Shown here: piece by piece, positions 35,357 to 44,409 of the stretch
Position numbering within the stretch: the stretch's first letter is position 1
Layout: every line of letters begins with the position of its first letter
Source: Streptomyces parvus
Lineage (GTDB): Bacteria > Actinomycetota > Actinomycetes > Streptomycetales > Streptomycetaceae
Direction: 5' to 3'
DNA: 64,000 nt
NCBI RefSeq assembly: GCF_032121415.1
Contig: NZ_CP135079.1
Location: 4,278,001 to 4,342,000, forward strand
Position numbers and translations under genes: made by a program
Notes under the pieces: model-generated
What the model saw: only the letters and a program-made list of their open reading frames with translations
Databases searched by the model: none
What the model was told of the DNA's origin: nothing

Positions 35357-35980
35357 TCAGTTGGCCTTGACGACCACGGACGAGCAGACCTTGTCCGCGA
35401 ACGTCTGCTTCTTCTCGTCCCACAGCGGCCACAGCCAGCCGATGTAGCAGGCGAGGCTGTCCAGGAAGTGGGCCAGGCGGCGGACGAAGGCCATGCCGAA
35501 GCCGAGCGGACGGCCGTCGGCCTCGCGCAGCAGGCGGATACCCACGGCCTTCTTGCCGATCGTCTGGCCGGTGGTGCCCTCCTGGTACAGCTGCCAGATG
35601 GCCACGGCGATGAGGCCGAGGAAGCCGATGACGGCGAGGATCGCGCCGAAGGACTCGCCGACCGCGCCACCGATGATGACGAGGATGTACGGGACCATCA
35701 TGACGAGCCCGTCGACGATCAGGCCGCCGAAGCGCAGACCCCAGTGGGCCAGCTCCGGCATGCCGCCGCCGTAACCGGGCTGCTGGCCGCCGTAACCCTG
35801 CTGCTGCGGGTAGGCCCCGTACGGCTGGCCGGGCTGCTGCTGCGGGTAGCCGTAGCCCTGCTGCGGGACGCCCTGCGGAGCCTGCTGCGGATAGCCGTAA
35901 CCGGGCTGTCCCTGCGGCGGGCCCTGGGGAGGCTGGCCGGGCTGCTGCCCGTACGGGTTGTTCGGGTCGCCGAAGCTCAT
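35357..35980 (-). CDS. RDD family membrane protein, 207 aa
   Basis: Residues 1-72 are a Gln/Pro/Gly/Tyr-rich cytosolic tail with repeated [12 protein letters not shown] motifs. The RDD domain follows (about 78-207): [23 protein letters not shown] with the Arg and Asp signature residues, two more helices, then [26 protein letters not shown] and a third conserved segment [15 protein letters not shown] proteins are integral membrane proteins, in some cases cation/H+ exchangers, but mostly of unknown role. Monocistronic, divergent from folD. Confidence 0.92.
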   Translation of the reverse strand: MSFGDPNNPYGQQPGQPPQGPPQGQPGYGYPQQAPQGVPQQGYGYPQQQPGQPYGAYPQQQGYGGQQPGYGGGMPELAHWGLRFGGLIVDGLVMMVPYILVIIGGAVGESFGAILAVIGFLGLIAVAIWQLYQEGTTGQTIGKKAVGIRLLREADGRPLGFGMAFVRRLAHFLDSLACYIGWLWPLWDEKKQTFADKVCSSVVVKAN

Positions 35981-36115
35981 AAGGGTGTTCCTTCAACAGA
36001 CGTGTGGGGACGAGATGGCCACACGGAGGAAGGACATCGATCAGCGGCCCGCCCCCCGTACAACCGCGGCCTTCATCGTTATGAGCGGGACCCTTGTTTG
36101 TCCAGTCCGGGGCCC

Positions 36116-36141
36116 GGGACGTTGTGCAAGTGCAATGTCCC
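36116..36141. promoter_or_regulatory. inverted repeat upstream of folD
   Basis: GGGACGTTGTGCA (36116-36128) and TGCAATGTCCC (36131-36141) form an imperfect inverted repeat about 60-85 bases before the folD start. It may be an operator or 5'-UTR hairpin. Low confidence. Confidence 0.25.
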
Positions 36142-36199
36142 GCACGGGCGTGGCACCGGCAATTGGTATGCGGGCGGGGTCATCCGCGAGGATGGGACC

Positions 36200-37081
36200 A
36201 TGACTGCCCAGATTCTCGATGGCAAGGCCACCGCTGCCGCGATCAAATCCGATCTGACCGTCCGTGTGGCGGCCCTCAAGGCCCAGGGGATCACTCCCGG
36301 CCTCGGAACCCTGCTCGTCGGGGACGACCCGGGCAGCCGGTGGTACGTCAACGGCAAGCACCGCGACTGCGCCCAGGTCGGCATCGGTTCCATCCAGCGC
36401 GAACTCCCCGACACCGCCACCCAGGAGGAGATCGAGGACGTCGTCCGGGAGCTGAACGCCAACCCGGAGTGCACCGGCTACATCGTCCAGCTGCCGCTGC
36501 CCAAGGGCATCGACACCAACCGGGTCCTGGAGCTGATGGACCCGGCGAAGGACGCCGACGGGCTGCACCCGATGAGCCTCGGCCGCCTCGTCCTCAACGA
36601 GACCGGCCCGCTGCCCTGCACCCCCCAGGGCGTCGTCCAGCTGCTCCGCGCACACGGTGTCGAGATCAACGGGGCGCACGTCGTGGTCGTCGGACGCGGC
36701 GTCACCATCGGCCGGTCGATCCCGCTGCTGCTGACCCGCAAGTCGGAGAACGCCACGGTGACCCAGTGCCACACCGGCACCCGGGACCTCTCCTCGCACC
36801 TGCGCCAGGCCGACATCATCGTCGCCGCCGCCGGGGTGCAGCACCTCATCAAGCCCGAGGACGTGAAGCCGGGCGCGGCCGTGCTCGACGTCGGCGTCAG
36901 CCGGGACGCGGACGGCAAGATCGTCGGCGATGTGCACCCGGGGGTCCGCGAGGTGGCCGCCTGGGTCGCCCCGAACCCCGGGGGCGTCGGCCCGATGACC
37001 CGCGCGCAGCTGCTGGTCAACGTGGTCGAGGCGGCCGAGCGGGCCGCCGCCGAGGCCGCCGACGCCGCCGCCGCGGGCTGA
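36200..37081 (+). CDS. folD: methylene-THF dehydrogenase/methenyl-THF cyclohydrolase, 293 aa
   Basis: ATG 36200 ([15 protein letters not shown]). The substrate/catalytic region has [17 protein letters not shown], retaining the Tyr and Lys of the family, and [10 protein letters not shown] with DADGLHP. The NADP-binding domain carries [17 protein letters not shown], then VGVSRD and PGGVGPMT. Catalyses NADP-linked oxidation of 5,10-methylene-THF and hydrolysis of methenyl-THF to 10-formyl-THF, the donor used by PurN and PurH encoded nearby. An Ala-rich C-terminal tail is extra. A DUF3017 gene follows 24 bases downstream. Confidence 0.97.
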   Translation: MTAQILDGKATAAAIKSDLTVRVAALKAQGITPGLGTLLVGDDPGSRWYVNGKHRDCAQVGIGSIQRELPDTATQEEIEDVVRELNANPECTGYIVQLPLPKGIDTNRVLELMDPAKDADGLHPMSLGRLVLNETGPLPCTPQGVVQLLRAHGVEINGAHVVVVGRGVTIGRSIPLLLTRKSENATVTQCHTGTRDLSSHLRQADIIVAAAGVQHLIKPEDVKPGAAVLDVGVSRDADGKIVGDVHPGVREVAAWVAPNPGGVGPMTRAQLLVNVVEAAERAAAEAADAAAAG

Positions 37082-37105
37082 CGGCCGGATCCGGAGGGAG
37101 CCCCC

Positions 37106-37837
37106 ATGGGTGCTGGTAGGAGTCCGGCCGACCCCGCCCCGGCGGGCCGGGTGACGGACGAGCCGGAGGAGCCGGACCGGGCCGAGGCCGACGGGCGCAG
37201 CGGTCGCGGCGAGGGCGCTTCCGACGCGGGCGCGGGCCGCGCGGCAGCCGACGGGCCTTCCGGCACGGGCGCTTCCGGTGAGGCCGACGGGCAGCGCGGT
37301 CGCCAGGAGGGTGCCTCTGGCGATGCCGCCGACGGGCAGGGCGGTGCGGGCGCATCCGGCGGCTCCGCCGGGCAGAGCGACGCCCCGTCGGCCGATGAGT
37401 CCGCGCCGGCCGACGGGCCCGAGCCGACCGGTCGGCCTCGCCGGTCGCGGCGGTTCCCCCGGTTCACCCGGGACACCGCCCGGCCCGAGGGCGGCGGCCG
37501 GGCGGCGTCCGGTGACGCACCCGCCCCGGCCCGGCAGTGGCCGCTGCTCACCGTGCTCTGCGCGGCGGGCCTCGGCCTGCTGATCGTGGTCCTGGACCCG
37601 TTCGACCAGGCGTTCCGCATCGGCACCATCCTGATCGGCGGCGCGCTGATCACCGGTGCCGTGCTGCGCTGGGTGGTGCCCTCGGTCGGGATGCTGGCGG
37701 TACGGTCCCGCTTCACCGACCTCGTCACGTACGGGGTGATGGGCACGCTGATCGTGCTGCTCGCCCTGGTCGCCCAGCCCGAGCCGTGGCTCGACGTCCC
37801 GATCCTGGAGGACGCGGTCCGCTTCACGATCCGCTAG
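37106..37837 (+). CDS. DUF3017 membrane protein, 243 aa
   Basis: Residues 1-145 are low-complexity (Gly/Ala/Asp/Glu/Pro/Arg), much longer than the usual DUF3017 N-terminus. The family core is about 147-235: three helices with LLIVVLDPFDQAFRIGTILIGGALITGAVLR, then WVVPSVGMLAVRSRFTDLVTYGVMG. DUF3017 genes regularly follow folD in actinobacteria, as here, with a short spacer and probably the same transcript. Function unknown. Confidence 0.85.
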   Translation: MGAGRSPADPAPAGRVTDEPEEPDRAEADGRSGRGEGASDAGAGRAAADGPSGTGASGEADGQRGRQEGASGDAADGQGGAGASGGSAGQSDAPSADESAPADGPEPTGRPRRSRRFPRFTRDTARPEGGGRAASGDAPAPARQWPLLTVLCAAGLGLLIVVLDPFDQAFRIGTILIGGALITGAVLRWVVPSVGMLAVRSRFTDLVTYGVMGTLIVLLALVAQPEPWLDVPILEDAVRFTIR

Positions 37838-38380
37838 GCCCTGTCGTCGAACTGGCGCTGGGCCGTGCCCGGCGGATCAGGCCCGCGGTGTCCGTCCCCA
37901 CCCCCGAGGGGGGACGGACACCACGGCGGAACGGGGCCTACCGGTAAGAAGCCCCGGTATGCGGCGAGATGGGCTGCCTTGCCCCGTCCCGACTCCAGCG
38001 TCATGGACATGAAAGACGGGAACAAGCGTTCACTGTGGCCTGTGGCACGGAAGTGACCATTCCGGCACGGTGTGATCGCCGCGCAACGATGGCAGACTGG
38101 CACGGCACACCGAGCGGCACGGAGCAGGCAGAGCAGTGGCCGGGCAAGGACCGGCGCAGTGTTCGAGGCGCGTGAAGATGCGTACCCCGTCCCGAATGCT
38201 CCCGTGCGCCCCCTCGTCAGGAACTGACACCCTGGATTCGCGCATCCTCGTGGGTAGTCCGGTGGACGGTCCGGAACGGGCCGACGGCGGACGGACCGGG
38301 GGATGCGCGGGCCGGAGGACCGGTCGCAGCGGGGCACAGCAAGCACGTCCGGGGGACATGAGGGGGGAAGGGAAAACGCC
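37838..38380. other. 543-base intergenic region
   Basis: Holds the terminator at 37887-37922 and the upstream region of the XRE-DUF2690 gene. GTGGCCTGTGGCAC at 38035-38048 fits the reported Streptomyces Crp pattern GTG-N6-GNCAC. Several short frames exist but none has an SD plus Streptomyces codon bias, so no gene is called. Confidence 0.5.
37887..37922 (+). terminator. 13-bp hairpin terminator after DUF3017
   Basis: Arms GGTGTCCGTCCCC (37887-37899) and GGGGACGGACACC (37910-37922) are exact complements with a 10-base loop. Confidence 0.85.
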
Positions 38381-39592
38381 ATGCCTCGTTGGAAGGCACT
38401 GCCCGAAGAGCTCGACCCGCAGATCAGGGAGTTCGCCAGCCAGTTGCGCCGGCTCGTCGACCGCAGCGGACTGAACATCAACGCCGTGGCCGACCGCACG
38501 GGTTACAGCAAGACGTCCTGGGAGAGGTATCTCAACGGACGGCTGCTCGCCCCGCGCGGGGCCGTCGTGGCGCTCGCCGAGGTGACGGGCACCCCGCAGC
38601 ACCACCTCACGACCATGTGGGAGCTGGCGGAGCGGGCCTGGAGCCGGGCCGAGATGCGCCATGACATGACGATGGAGGCCATCCGCATCACGCAGGCCCG
38701 CGCCGCGCTCGGTGAGCTCGGCACGGCGGCCCCCGGCGCCCCGGCGGGCGGCCGGTCCGGCCGGTCCGCCGGCGGCGGCCGGCACGGCGCGTCCGGTTCC
38801 GGAGCACGGGTTCCCACCGCCGCGGGCCCGGCCGGTACGGACGCCCCGCCCCGCGACGCCCACGGCAAGGGCCCGTACGGCGGCGGCGCCTACGAGCCCG
38901 GCGACGACGACACGCGCCGGCTCATCCTCCCCACCCAGCGCGGCACCGCACCGGCCCCCGCCCGCCACCCGGACCGGCCGTACGACGGCGTGCCGAACCA
39001 GGGCGCGCGGCGACCGGAGCGGAACGCGCCGGGGAACGCCGACGGCGCCTCCGGCTCCGGCCGGAAGGCCGGCGGCACCGGACCGGGCAACGCCCCCGGA
39101 GGCCGCCGGAAGGGCCTCATGCTCGCCGTCGGAGCCGTCGGCGCGCTGATCGTCGTGGTCGGCGCGGTGCTGCTGGCACCGGGCGGCGACGAAGCGGCCA
39201 AGGCGACCCCGCCCCCGTCGGCGACCCCCACCACGGGGGCGACCGAGCTGCCCCTGGGCGTCGAGTGCAGCGGTGCGGACTGCGCCGGGCAGGACCCCGA
39301 GGCGATGGGCTGCGGCGGCGAGTTCGCCCGTACGGTGGCCAGCGCCGTGGTCGGCGGCAGCAAGGTCGAGGTCCGCTACAGCAAGGTCTGCTCCGCCGCC
39401 TGGGCCCGCCTCACCGAGGCGGCGATCGGCGACACCGTGCAGATCACCGGGGGTGCCGACCCCCAGAACGGCGAGGTCATGGGGGACACCGACGCGTACA
39501 CCCCGATGGTCGCGGTGAAGAAGGCGTCCGACGCCGAGGCCTGCGCCACGCTCACCTCGGGCACGAAGGGCTGCACCGGGCCGGGCGAGTGA
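38381..39592 (+). CDS. XRE-type HTH protein with extracytoplasmic DUF2690 domain, 403 aa
   Basis: ATG 38381 (MPRWKALPEELDPQI). Residues about 12-72 form an XRE-like HTH (SQLRRLVDRSGLNINAVADRTGYSKTSWERYLNG). A long Gly/Ala/Arg/Pro linker follows, a single transmembrane helix at about 250-268 (LMLAVGAVGALIVVVGAVLL), and a secreted DUF2690 domain at about 295-403 with four Cys (VECSGADCAGQDPEAMGC, KVCSAAWAR) and VEVRYSKVC. One-component transmembrane regulator architecture, common in Streptomyces. Ligand and targets unknown. Confidence 0.88.
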   Translation: MPRWKALPEELDPQIREFASQLRRLVDRSGLNINAVADRTGYSKTSWERYLNGRLLAPRGAVVALAEVTGTPQHHLTTMWELAERAWSRAEMRHDMTMEAIRITQARAALGELGTAAPGAPAGGRSGRSAGGGRHGASGSGARVPTAAGPAGTDAPPRDAHGKGPYGGGAYEPGDDDTRRLILPTQRGTAPAPARHPDRPYDGVPNQGARRPERNAPGNADGASGSGRKAGGTGPGNAPGGRRKGLMLAVGAVGALIVVVGAVLLAPGGDEAAKATPPPSATPTTGATELPLGVECSGADCAGQDPEAMGCGGEFARTVASAVVGGSKVEVRYSKVCSAAWARLTEAAIGDTVQITGGADPQNGEVMGDTDAYTPMVAVKKASDAEACATLTSGTKGCTGPGE

Positions 39593-39657
39593 CACCGGTG
39601 CGGCGGGGGGCGGGCGGTCCGGTCCGGCCGGGTCCGATAGCCTGACCGCTGGAAATC

Positions 39658-39671
39658 TCTTCACGTCAAGA
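39658..39671. promoter_or_regulatory. palindromic operator-like site upstream of mdh
   Basis: TCTTCACGTCAAGA is symmetric at 12 of 14 positions (TCTTnACGTnAAGA), about 100 bases before the mdh start. It may be a repressor site; no regulator is identified. Confidence 0.3.
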
Positions 39672-39758
39672 TTGGTCGTCAGGCCAGGCCGGGCGGAAGA
39701 GGTGTCCAGCACCAGGGTCCGGCACCAGGGGCCGGGACCCCCACCGCCAGCTGTCTAA

Positions 39759-40760
<1,002 letters not shown>

Positions 40761-40786
40761 GCCGCAGCCGCACCCGCGGATACGTC

Positions 40787-40822
40787 GAGCGCCCTCGGCA
40801 GCAGCTGCTGCCGAGGGCGCTC
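40787..40822. terminator. 36-bp perfect palindrome, bidirectional terminator
   Basis: GAGCGCCCTCGGCAGCAG (40787-40804) is followed directly by its exact reverse complement. It lies between the convergent mdh and CMD genes; its effective loop is CAGCTG. Confidence 0.9.
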
Positions 40823-40830
40823 GCGCGTGG

Positions 40831-41346
40831 TCAGCTCTTGAAGTCGCCCGGCGTGTAGTGGCCGGGGGCCAGCCGGCCGGTGACGCCGAAGCGGTTCCAG
40901 GCGTTGATCACGGTGATCGCCGCGATCAGCTGGGCCAGCTCGGTCTCCTCGAAGTGCTGGGACACCTCCGCGTACACCTCGTCCGGGACGAAGCCGTCGG
41001 TGAGCACGGTGACCGCCTCGGTCAGCGCGAGCGCCGCCAACTCCTTCCCGGTGTAGAAGTGCCGCGACTCCCGCCAGGCGCTGAGCTGGATGATCCGCTC
41101 GGCGGACTCGCCCGCCGCGAGCGCGTCCTTGCTGTGCATGTCCAGGCAGAACGCGCACTGGTTGAGCTGCGAGGCGCGGATCTTCACCAGCTCGACCAGG
41201 ACGGGGTCCAGGCCCTGGCGGGCGGCGATGTCGAGCCGGACCATCGCCTTGTAGACGTCCGGGAGCAGCTGGGAGACGGAGATCCGCTGCGGCTCCTCGG
41301 GGGCGAGGCCGGCGGGGGTGTGGTGGTGGCTGTGCGAGGTGGTCAT
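40831..41346 (-). CDS. carboxymuconolactone decarboxylase-family (AhpD-like) protein, 171 aa
   Basis: Begins with a His-rich tail (HSHHH). The AhpD-like core (about 45-120) has KIRASQLNQCAFCLDMHSKDAL, i.e. a CxxC redox pair with the downstream His and acidic residue of alkylhydroperoxidase-like proteins, and INAWNRFGVTG near the C-terminus. Probably a peroxidase/disulfide reductase acting on small peroxides or protein partners. It is divergent from a MocR-type regulator, 47 bases apart, so it is the likely regulatory target. Confidence 0.88.
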   Translation of the reverse strand: MTTSHSHHHTPAGLAPEEPQRISVSQLLPDVYKAMVRLDIAARQGLDPVLVELVKIRASQLNQCAFCLDMHSKDALAAGESAERIIQLSAWRESRHFYTGKELAALALTEAVTVLTDGFVPDEVYAEVSQHFEETELAQLIAAITVINAWNRFGVTGRLAPGHYTPGDFKS

Positions 41347-41393
41347 GGAGACGACGCTACGGCCCCGGTGGCCCCCCGGTATGGTCCATTGGC

Positions 41394-42794
41394 ATGACGG
41401 ATTCCTGGGCCACTTTCGGCGCGGACCTGCATCTGGAGCCGGTCGGCCAGGGGCTGCGCAGCGGGTTGATGGAGGCGCTGCGCGAGGCGGTGCGCACCGG
41501 CCGCCTCGCCCCCGGCACCCGGCTGCCGTCCTCCCGGGCGCTCGCCGCCGATCTGGGCGTCGCCCGCAACACGGTCGCCGACGCCTACGCCGAACTGGTC
41601 GCCGAGGGCTGGCTCACCGCCCGCCAGGGCTCCGGGACCCGGGTCGCCCAGCGGTCCGCGCCGCGCCGCACGGACCCGGCGGCGGCCCCCGCCCGGCCGG
41701 TCCGGTCCGGGGCCGGGTACGACCTGAAGCCCGGCACGCCCGATCTGTCCGGCTTCCCGCGCACCGCCTGGCTCAGGGCCGCCCGCAAGGCGCTCACCGC
41801 CGCGCCCGACGAGGTCTTCGGCTACGGCGACCCGCAGGGCCGCGTCGAACTGCGCACCGTGCTGGCCGAGTACCTGGCGCGGGCCCGCGGCGTGTACGCC
41901 GACCCGGAGCGCATCGTCATCTGCGCCGGCTTCGCCCACGGGCTCGCGCTGCTGGGCCGGGTGCTGCGCCGCCGCCGGGTCCGGGAGGTCGCCGTCGAGT
42001 CGTACGGCCTCGACCTCCATACGGACCTCCTCACCGACGCCGGACTGCGCATCCCGTGCCTGCCGCTGGACGAGCGCGGCTCCCGCACCGGCGACCTGGC
42101 CGCGCTGCGCGGAGCCGGGGCGGTCCTGCTGACCCCGGCACACCAGTTCCCCACCGGCGTACCGCTGCACCCGGACCGGCGGGCCGCCGCCGTCGACTGG
42201 GCCCGGTCCACCGGCGGGCTGATCCTGGAGGACGACTACGACGGGGAGTTCCGGTACGACCGGCAGCCGGTGGGCGCGCTCCAGGGCCTCGACCCGGAAC
42301 GGGTGGTCCATCTCGGCACCGCCAGCAAGTCGCTGGCCCCGGGGCTCCGCCTGGGCTGGATGGTGCTGCCCCGGCACCTGGTCGGCGAGGTGATGGCGGC
42401 GAAGGGCATGGCCGACCGGGTCTCCGGCTCGCCCGACCAGCTGACCCTCGCGGAGTTCATCGCCTCGGGGGCGTACGACCGGCATGTGCGCTCCATGCGG
42501 CTGCGCTACCGCCGCCGCCGCGACCAGCTCGTCGCGGCGCTCGCGGACCGCGCGCCGGGCATCGAGGTCAGCGGGATCGCGGCCGGGCTGCACGCGGTCC
42601 TCGAACTCCCCGCGGGCGCCGAGCGCTCCGTGATCCAGGCTGCCGCCTTCCAGGGCCTGGCGCTGGAGGGCCTGTCCCGCTACCGCCACCCGGACGCCCC
42701 GGCCACCCGCGACGCCCTGGTGATCGGCTACGGCTCGCCCTCCGAGAGCGCCTGGGCGGGCGCGCTGGACGCCCTGTGCCGGGTGCTGCCGTAA
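41394..42794 (+). CDS. MocR-type (GntR HTH + aminotransferase) transcriptional regulator, 466 aa
   Basis: N-terminal GntR-family winged HTH (about 18-85; LREAVRTGRLAPGTRLPSSRALAADLGVARNTVADAYAEL). The C-terminal region (about 105-465) is a fold-type-I aminotransferase domain with FGYGDPQGRVELRTVLAEYL, EDDYDGEFRYDR and the PLP lysine in TASKSLAPGLRLGWMV. MocR proteins bind PLP or its adducts and regulate adjacent genes. ATG 41394 start. It is divergent from the AhpD-like gene, whose promoter would lie in the shared 47-base gap. Confidence 0.93.
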   Translation: MTDSWATFGADLHLEPVGQGLRSGLMEALREAVRTGRLAPGTRLPSSRALAADLGVARNTVADAYAELVAEGWLTARQGSGTRVAQRSAPRRTDPAAAPARPVRSGAGYDLKPGTPDLSGFPRTAWLRAARKALTAAPDEVFGYGDPQGRVELRTVLAEYLARARGVYADPERIVICAGFAHGLALLGRVLRRRRVREVAVESYGLDLHTDLLTDAGLRIPCLPLDERGSRTGDLAALRGAGAVLLTPAHQFPTGVPLHPDRRAAAVDWARSTGGLILEDDYDGEFRYDRQPVGALQGLDPERVVHLGTASKSLAPGLRLGWMVLPRHLVGEVMAAKGMADRVSGSPDQLTLAEFIASGAYDRHVRSMRLRYRRRRDQLVAALADRAPGIEVSGIAAGLHAVLELPAGAERSVIQAAAFQGLALEGLSRYRHPDAPATRDALVIGYGSPSESAWAGALDALCRVLP

Positions 42795-42929
42795 GCCTCC
42801 TGTCCGCTTCCTTCGAGAACCCAGGTTTCGGACCGGCCGTACGTCGAACTAGTCTGACAAGAGGTCCGGTTGCGCGTGACGCGAACGAGAAGCCGGATCC
42901 GATCGCGTATCACGGGGGAGAGACCGAAC

Positions 42930-43205
42930 ATGGCCGGACGAAGGCTGAGGTCGAGCACGGTCGTGCTCGGCGGCATGGGGCTGCTCGCCCTGACGATCAC
43001 GTCCTGCGGCTCGGAGCCGGACAAGCGCTGCGCCGACCGCACGACCCAGAAGACCCTGCCCAGCTCCGAATGCCGCAGTGGCGGCAGCGGTTCGTACTAC
43101 TACGGCGGTGGCAAGGGCAGCGACGGCAAGGTGCAGGGCGGCAGCTTCGACAAGTCCGCCGTCGACCGCGGCGGTTTCGGCTGCTCGAAGTCCGGCGGGG
43201 GCTGA
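42930..43205 (+). CDS. small lipoprotein, YgiB-like, 91 aa
   Basis: ATG 42930 with GGGGGAG 9 bases upstream; an upstream in-frame start at 42870 lacks an SD. Signal peptide with hydrophobic core GGMGLLALTI and lipobox ITSC, lipidated Cys about 26. The mature part is Ser/Gly/Lys-rich (SGSYYYGGGKGSDGK) with four further Cys and ends DRGGFGCSKSGGG. The RGGFG ending near the C-terminus resembles that of E. coli YgiB (DUF1190), and the next gene is YgiC-like, as in E. coli ygiBC. Family identity is suggested, not proven. Confidence 0.75.
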   Translation: MAGRRLRSSTVVLGGMGLLALTITSCGSEPDKRCADRTTQKTLPSSECRSGGSGSYYYGGGKGSDGKVQGGSFDKSAVDRGGFGCSKSGGG

Positions 43206-43211
43206 GCGACG

Positions 43212-44399
43212 ATGGAGCGCCGCACGATCGAGCCGCGCCCCGGCTGGCAGGAGACCGTCGAGGCGCAGGGCGTCGTCTACCCGCTCACCCGCTACCCCGA
43301 CGACTCGCTCCGCCCGTACTGGGACGAGAGTGCCTACTACGTCTTCTCGCTGCCCGAGGTCGAGGCGCTGGAGGAGGTCGTCGAGGAACTGCACACGATG
43401 AGCCTGGCCGCCGCCGCGCACATCGTCGACCACGACCGGTTCGCCGAACTCGGCATCACCGACCCGCGGCTGGCCGGACTCGTCGCCGAGTCCTGGCGCC
43501 GCCGTGCCGAACTGCCTTCCGTGTACGGGCGGTTCGACCTGCGCTACGACGGGAGCGGCCCGGCGAAGCTGCTGGAGTACAACGCCGACACTCCGACCTC
43601 GCTGGTGGAGGCGGCGAGCGCGCAGTGGTTCTGGATGGAGGACCGGTTCCCCGGGGCGGACCAGTGGAACTCCCTGCACGAGCGGCTGGTCGACGCCTGG
43701 AAGCGGCAGGCACCCCTGCTGCCGCCGGGCCCGCTGCACTTCGTCCACTCCGACGGCGACGAGATCGGCGAGGACCTGATGACGGTCGCGTATCTGCGCG
43801 AGACCGCCGACCAGGCCGGCCTGGAGACGCACGCGCTGTCCGTCGAGGAGATCGGCTGGGACCGGCTGTCGGGCCGGTTCGTCGACGACCGGCTGCGCTT
43901 CATCCGCAGCTGTTTCAAGCTCTACCCCTGGGAGTGGCTGGCCACGGACCGCTTCGGCCCGCAGGTCCTGGACACCCTCGACAACGGGGGCGGCTCCGGC
44001 ACCACCTGCTGGATCGAGCCCGCCTGGAAGATGCTGCTCTCCAACAAGGCGCTGCTGGCGATCCTCTGGGAGCTGTATCCCGGCCACCCGAACCTGCTGC
44101 CCGCCTACCTCGACGGCCCGCGCGAGCTGGCCGGGCCCGACGGGGCGGGGTACGTCTCCAAGCCGCTGCTGGGCCGCGAGGGCGCCGGGGTCGATCTCCA
44201 CGGCCCCGGCTCCCCGCCCGTCCCGCGCGACGAGCCGTGCTGCTACCAGGAGCTGGCCCCGCTGCCCGAGATCGACGGCAACCGGGTGGTGCTCGGCGCG
44301 TGGACCGTCGAGGACGAGGCGGCGGGGCTCGGCATCCGGGAGTCGGCGGGGCCGGTCACGGACGAGTACGCCCGCTTCCTGCCCCACGTCCTCCTCTGA
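43212..44399 (+). CDS. glutathionylspermidine synthase-like ATP-grasp ligase (YgiC-like), 395 aa
   Basis: Starts 6 bases after the lipoprotein stop, with GGGGG upstream. Full-length GSP_synth domain: YYVFSLPEVEALEEVVEELH, FDLRYDGSGPAKLLEYNADTPTSLVE (ATP/Mg-binding Glu and Asn), WIEPAWKMLLSNKALL, YVSKPLLGREGAGV (ATP-grasp Lys) and YQELAPLPEIDGNRVVLGAW. It lacks the amidase domain of true Gsp synthetase/amidase. Likely forms a peptide or amine amide bond in the cytosol, substrate unknown. Tight coupling with the lipoprotein parallels ygiBC and suggests the two act on the same target at the membrane (inference). Confidence 0.9.
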   Translation: MERRTIEPRPGWQETVEAQGVVYPLTRYPDDSLRPYWDESAYYVFSLPEVEALEEVVEELHTMSLAAAAHIVDHDRFAELGITDPRLAGLVAESWRRRAELPSVYGRFDLRYDGSGPAKLLEYNADTPTSLVEAASAQWFWMEDRFPGADQWNSLHERLVDAWKRQAPLLPPGPLHFVHSDGDEIGEDLMTVAYLRETADQAGLETHALSVEEIGWDRLSGRFVDDRLRFIRSCFKLYPWEWLATDRFGPQVLDTLDNGGGSGTTCWIEPAWKMLLSNKALLAILWELYPGHPNLLPAYLDGPRELAGPDGAGYVSKPLLGREGAGVDLHGPGSPPVPRDEPCCYQELAPLPEIDGNRVVLGAWTVEDEAAGLGIRESAGPVTDEYARFLPHVLL

Positions 44400-44409
44400 G
44401 AGCCGCGTC

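Noticed and set aside
36015-36199. A possible short gene upstream of folD
   Set aside because: No SD, atypical composition, and it runs into the folD promoter region; only the inverted repeat is kept as a weak feature.
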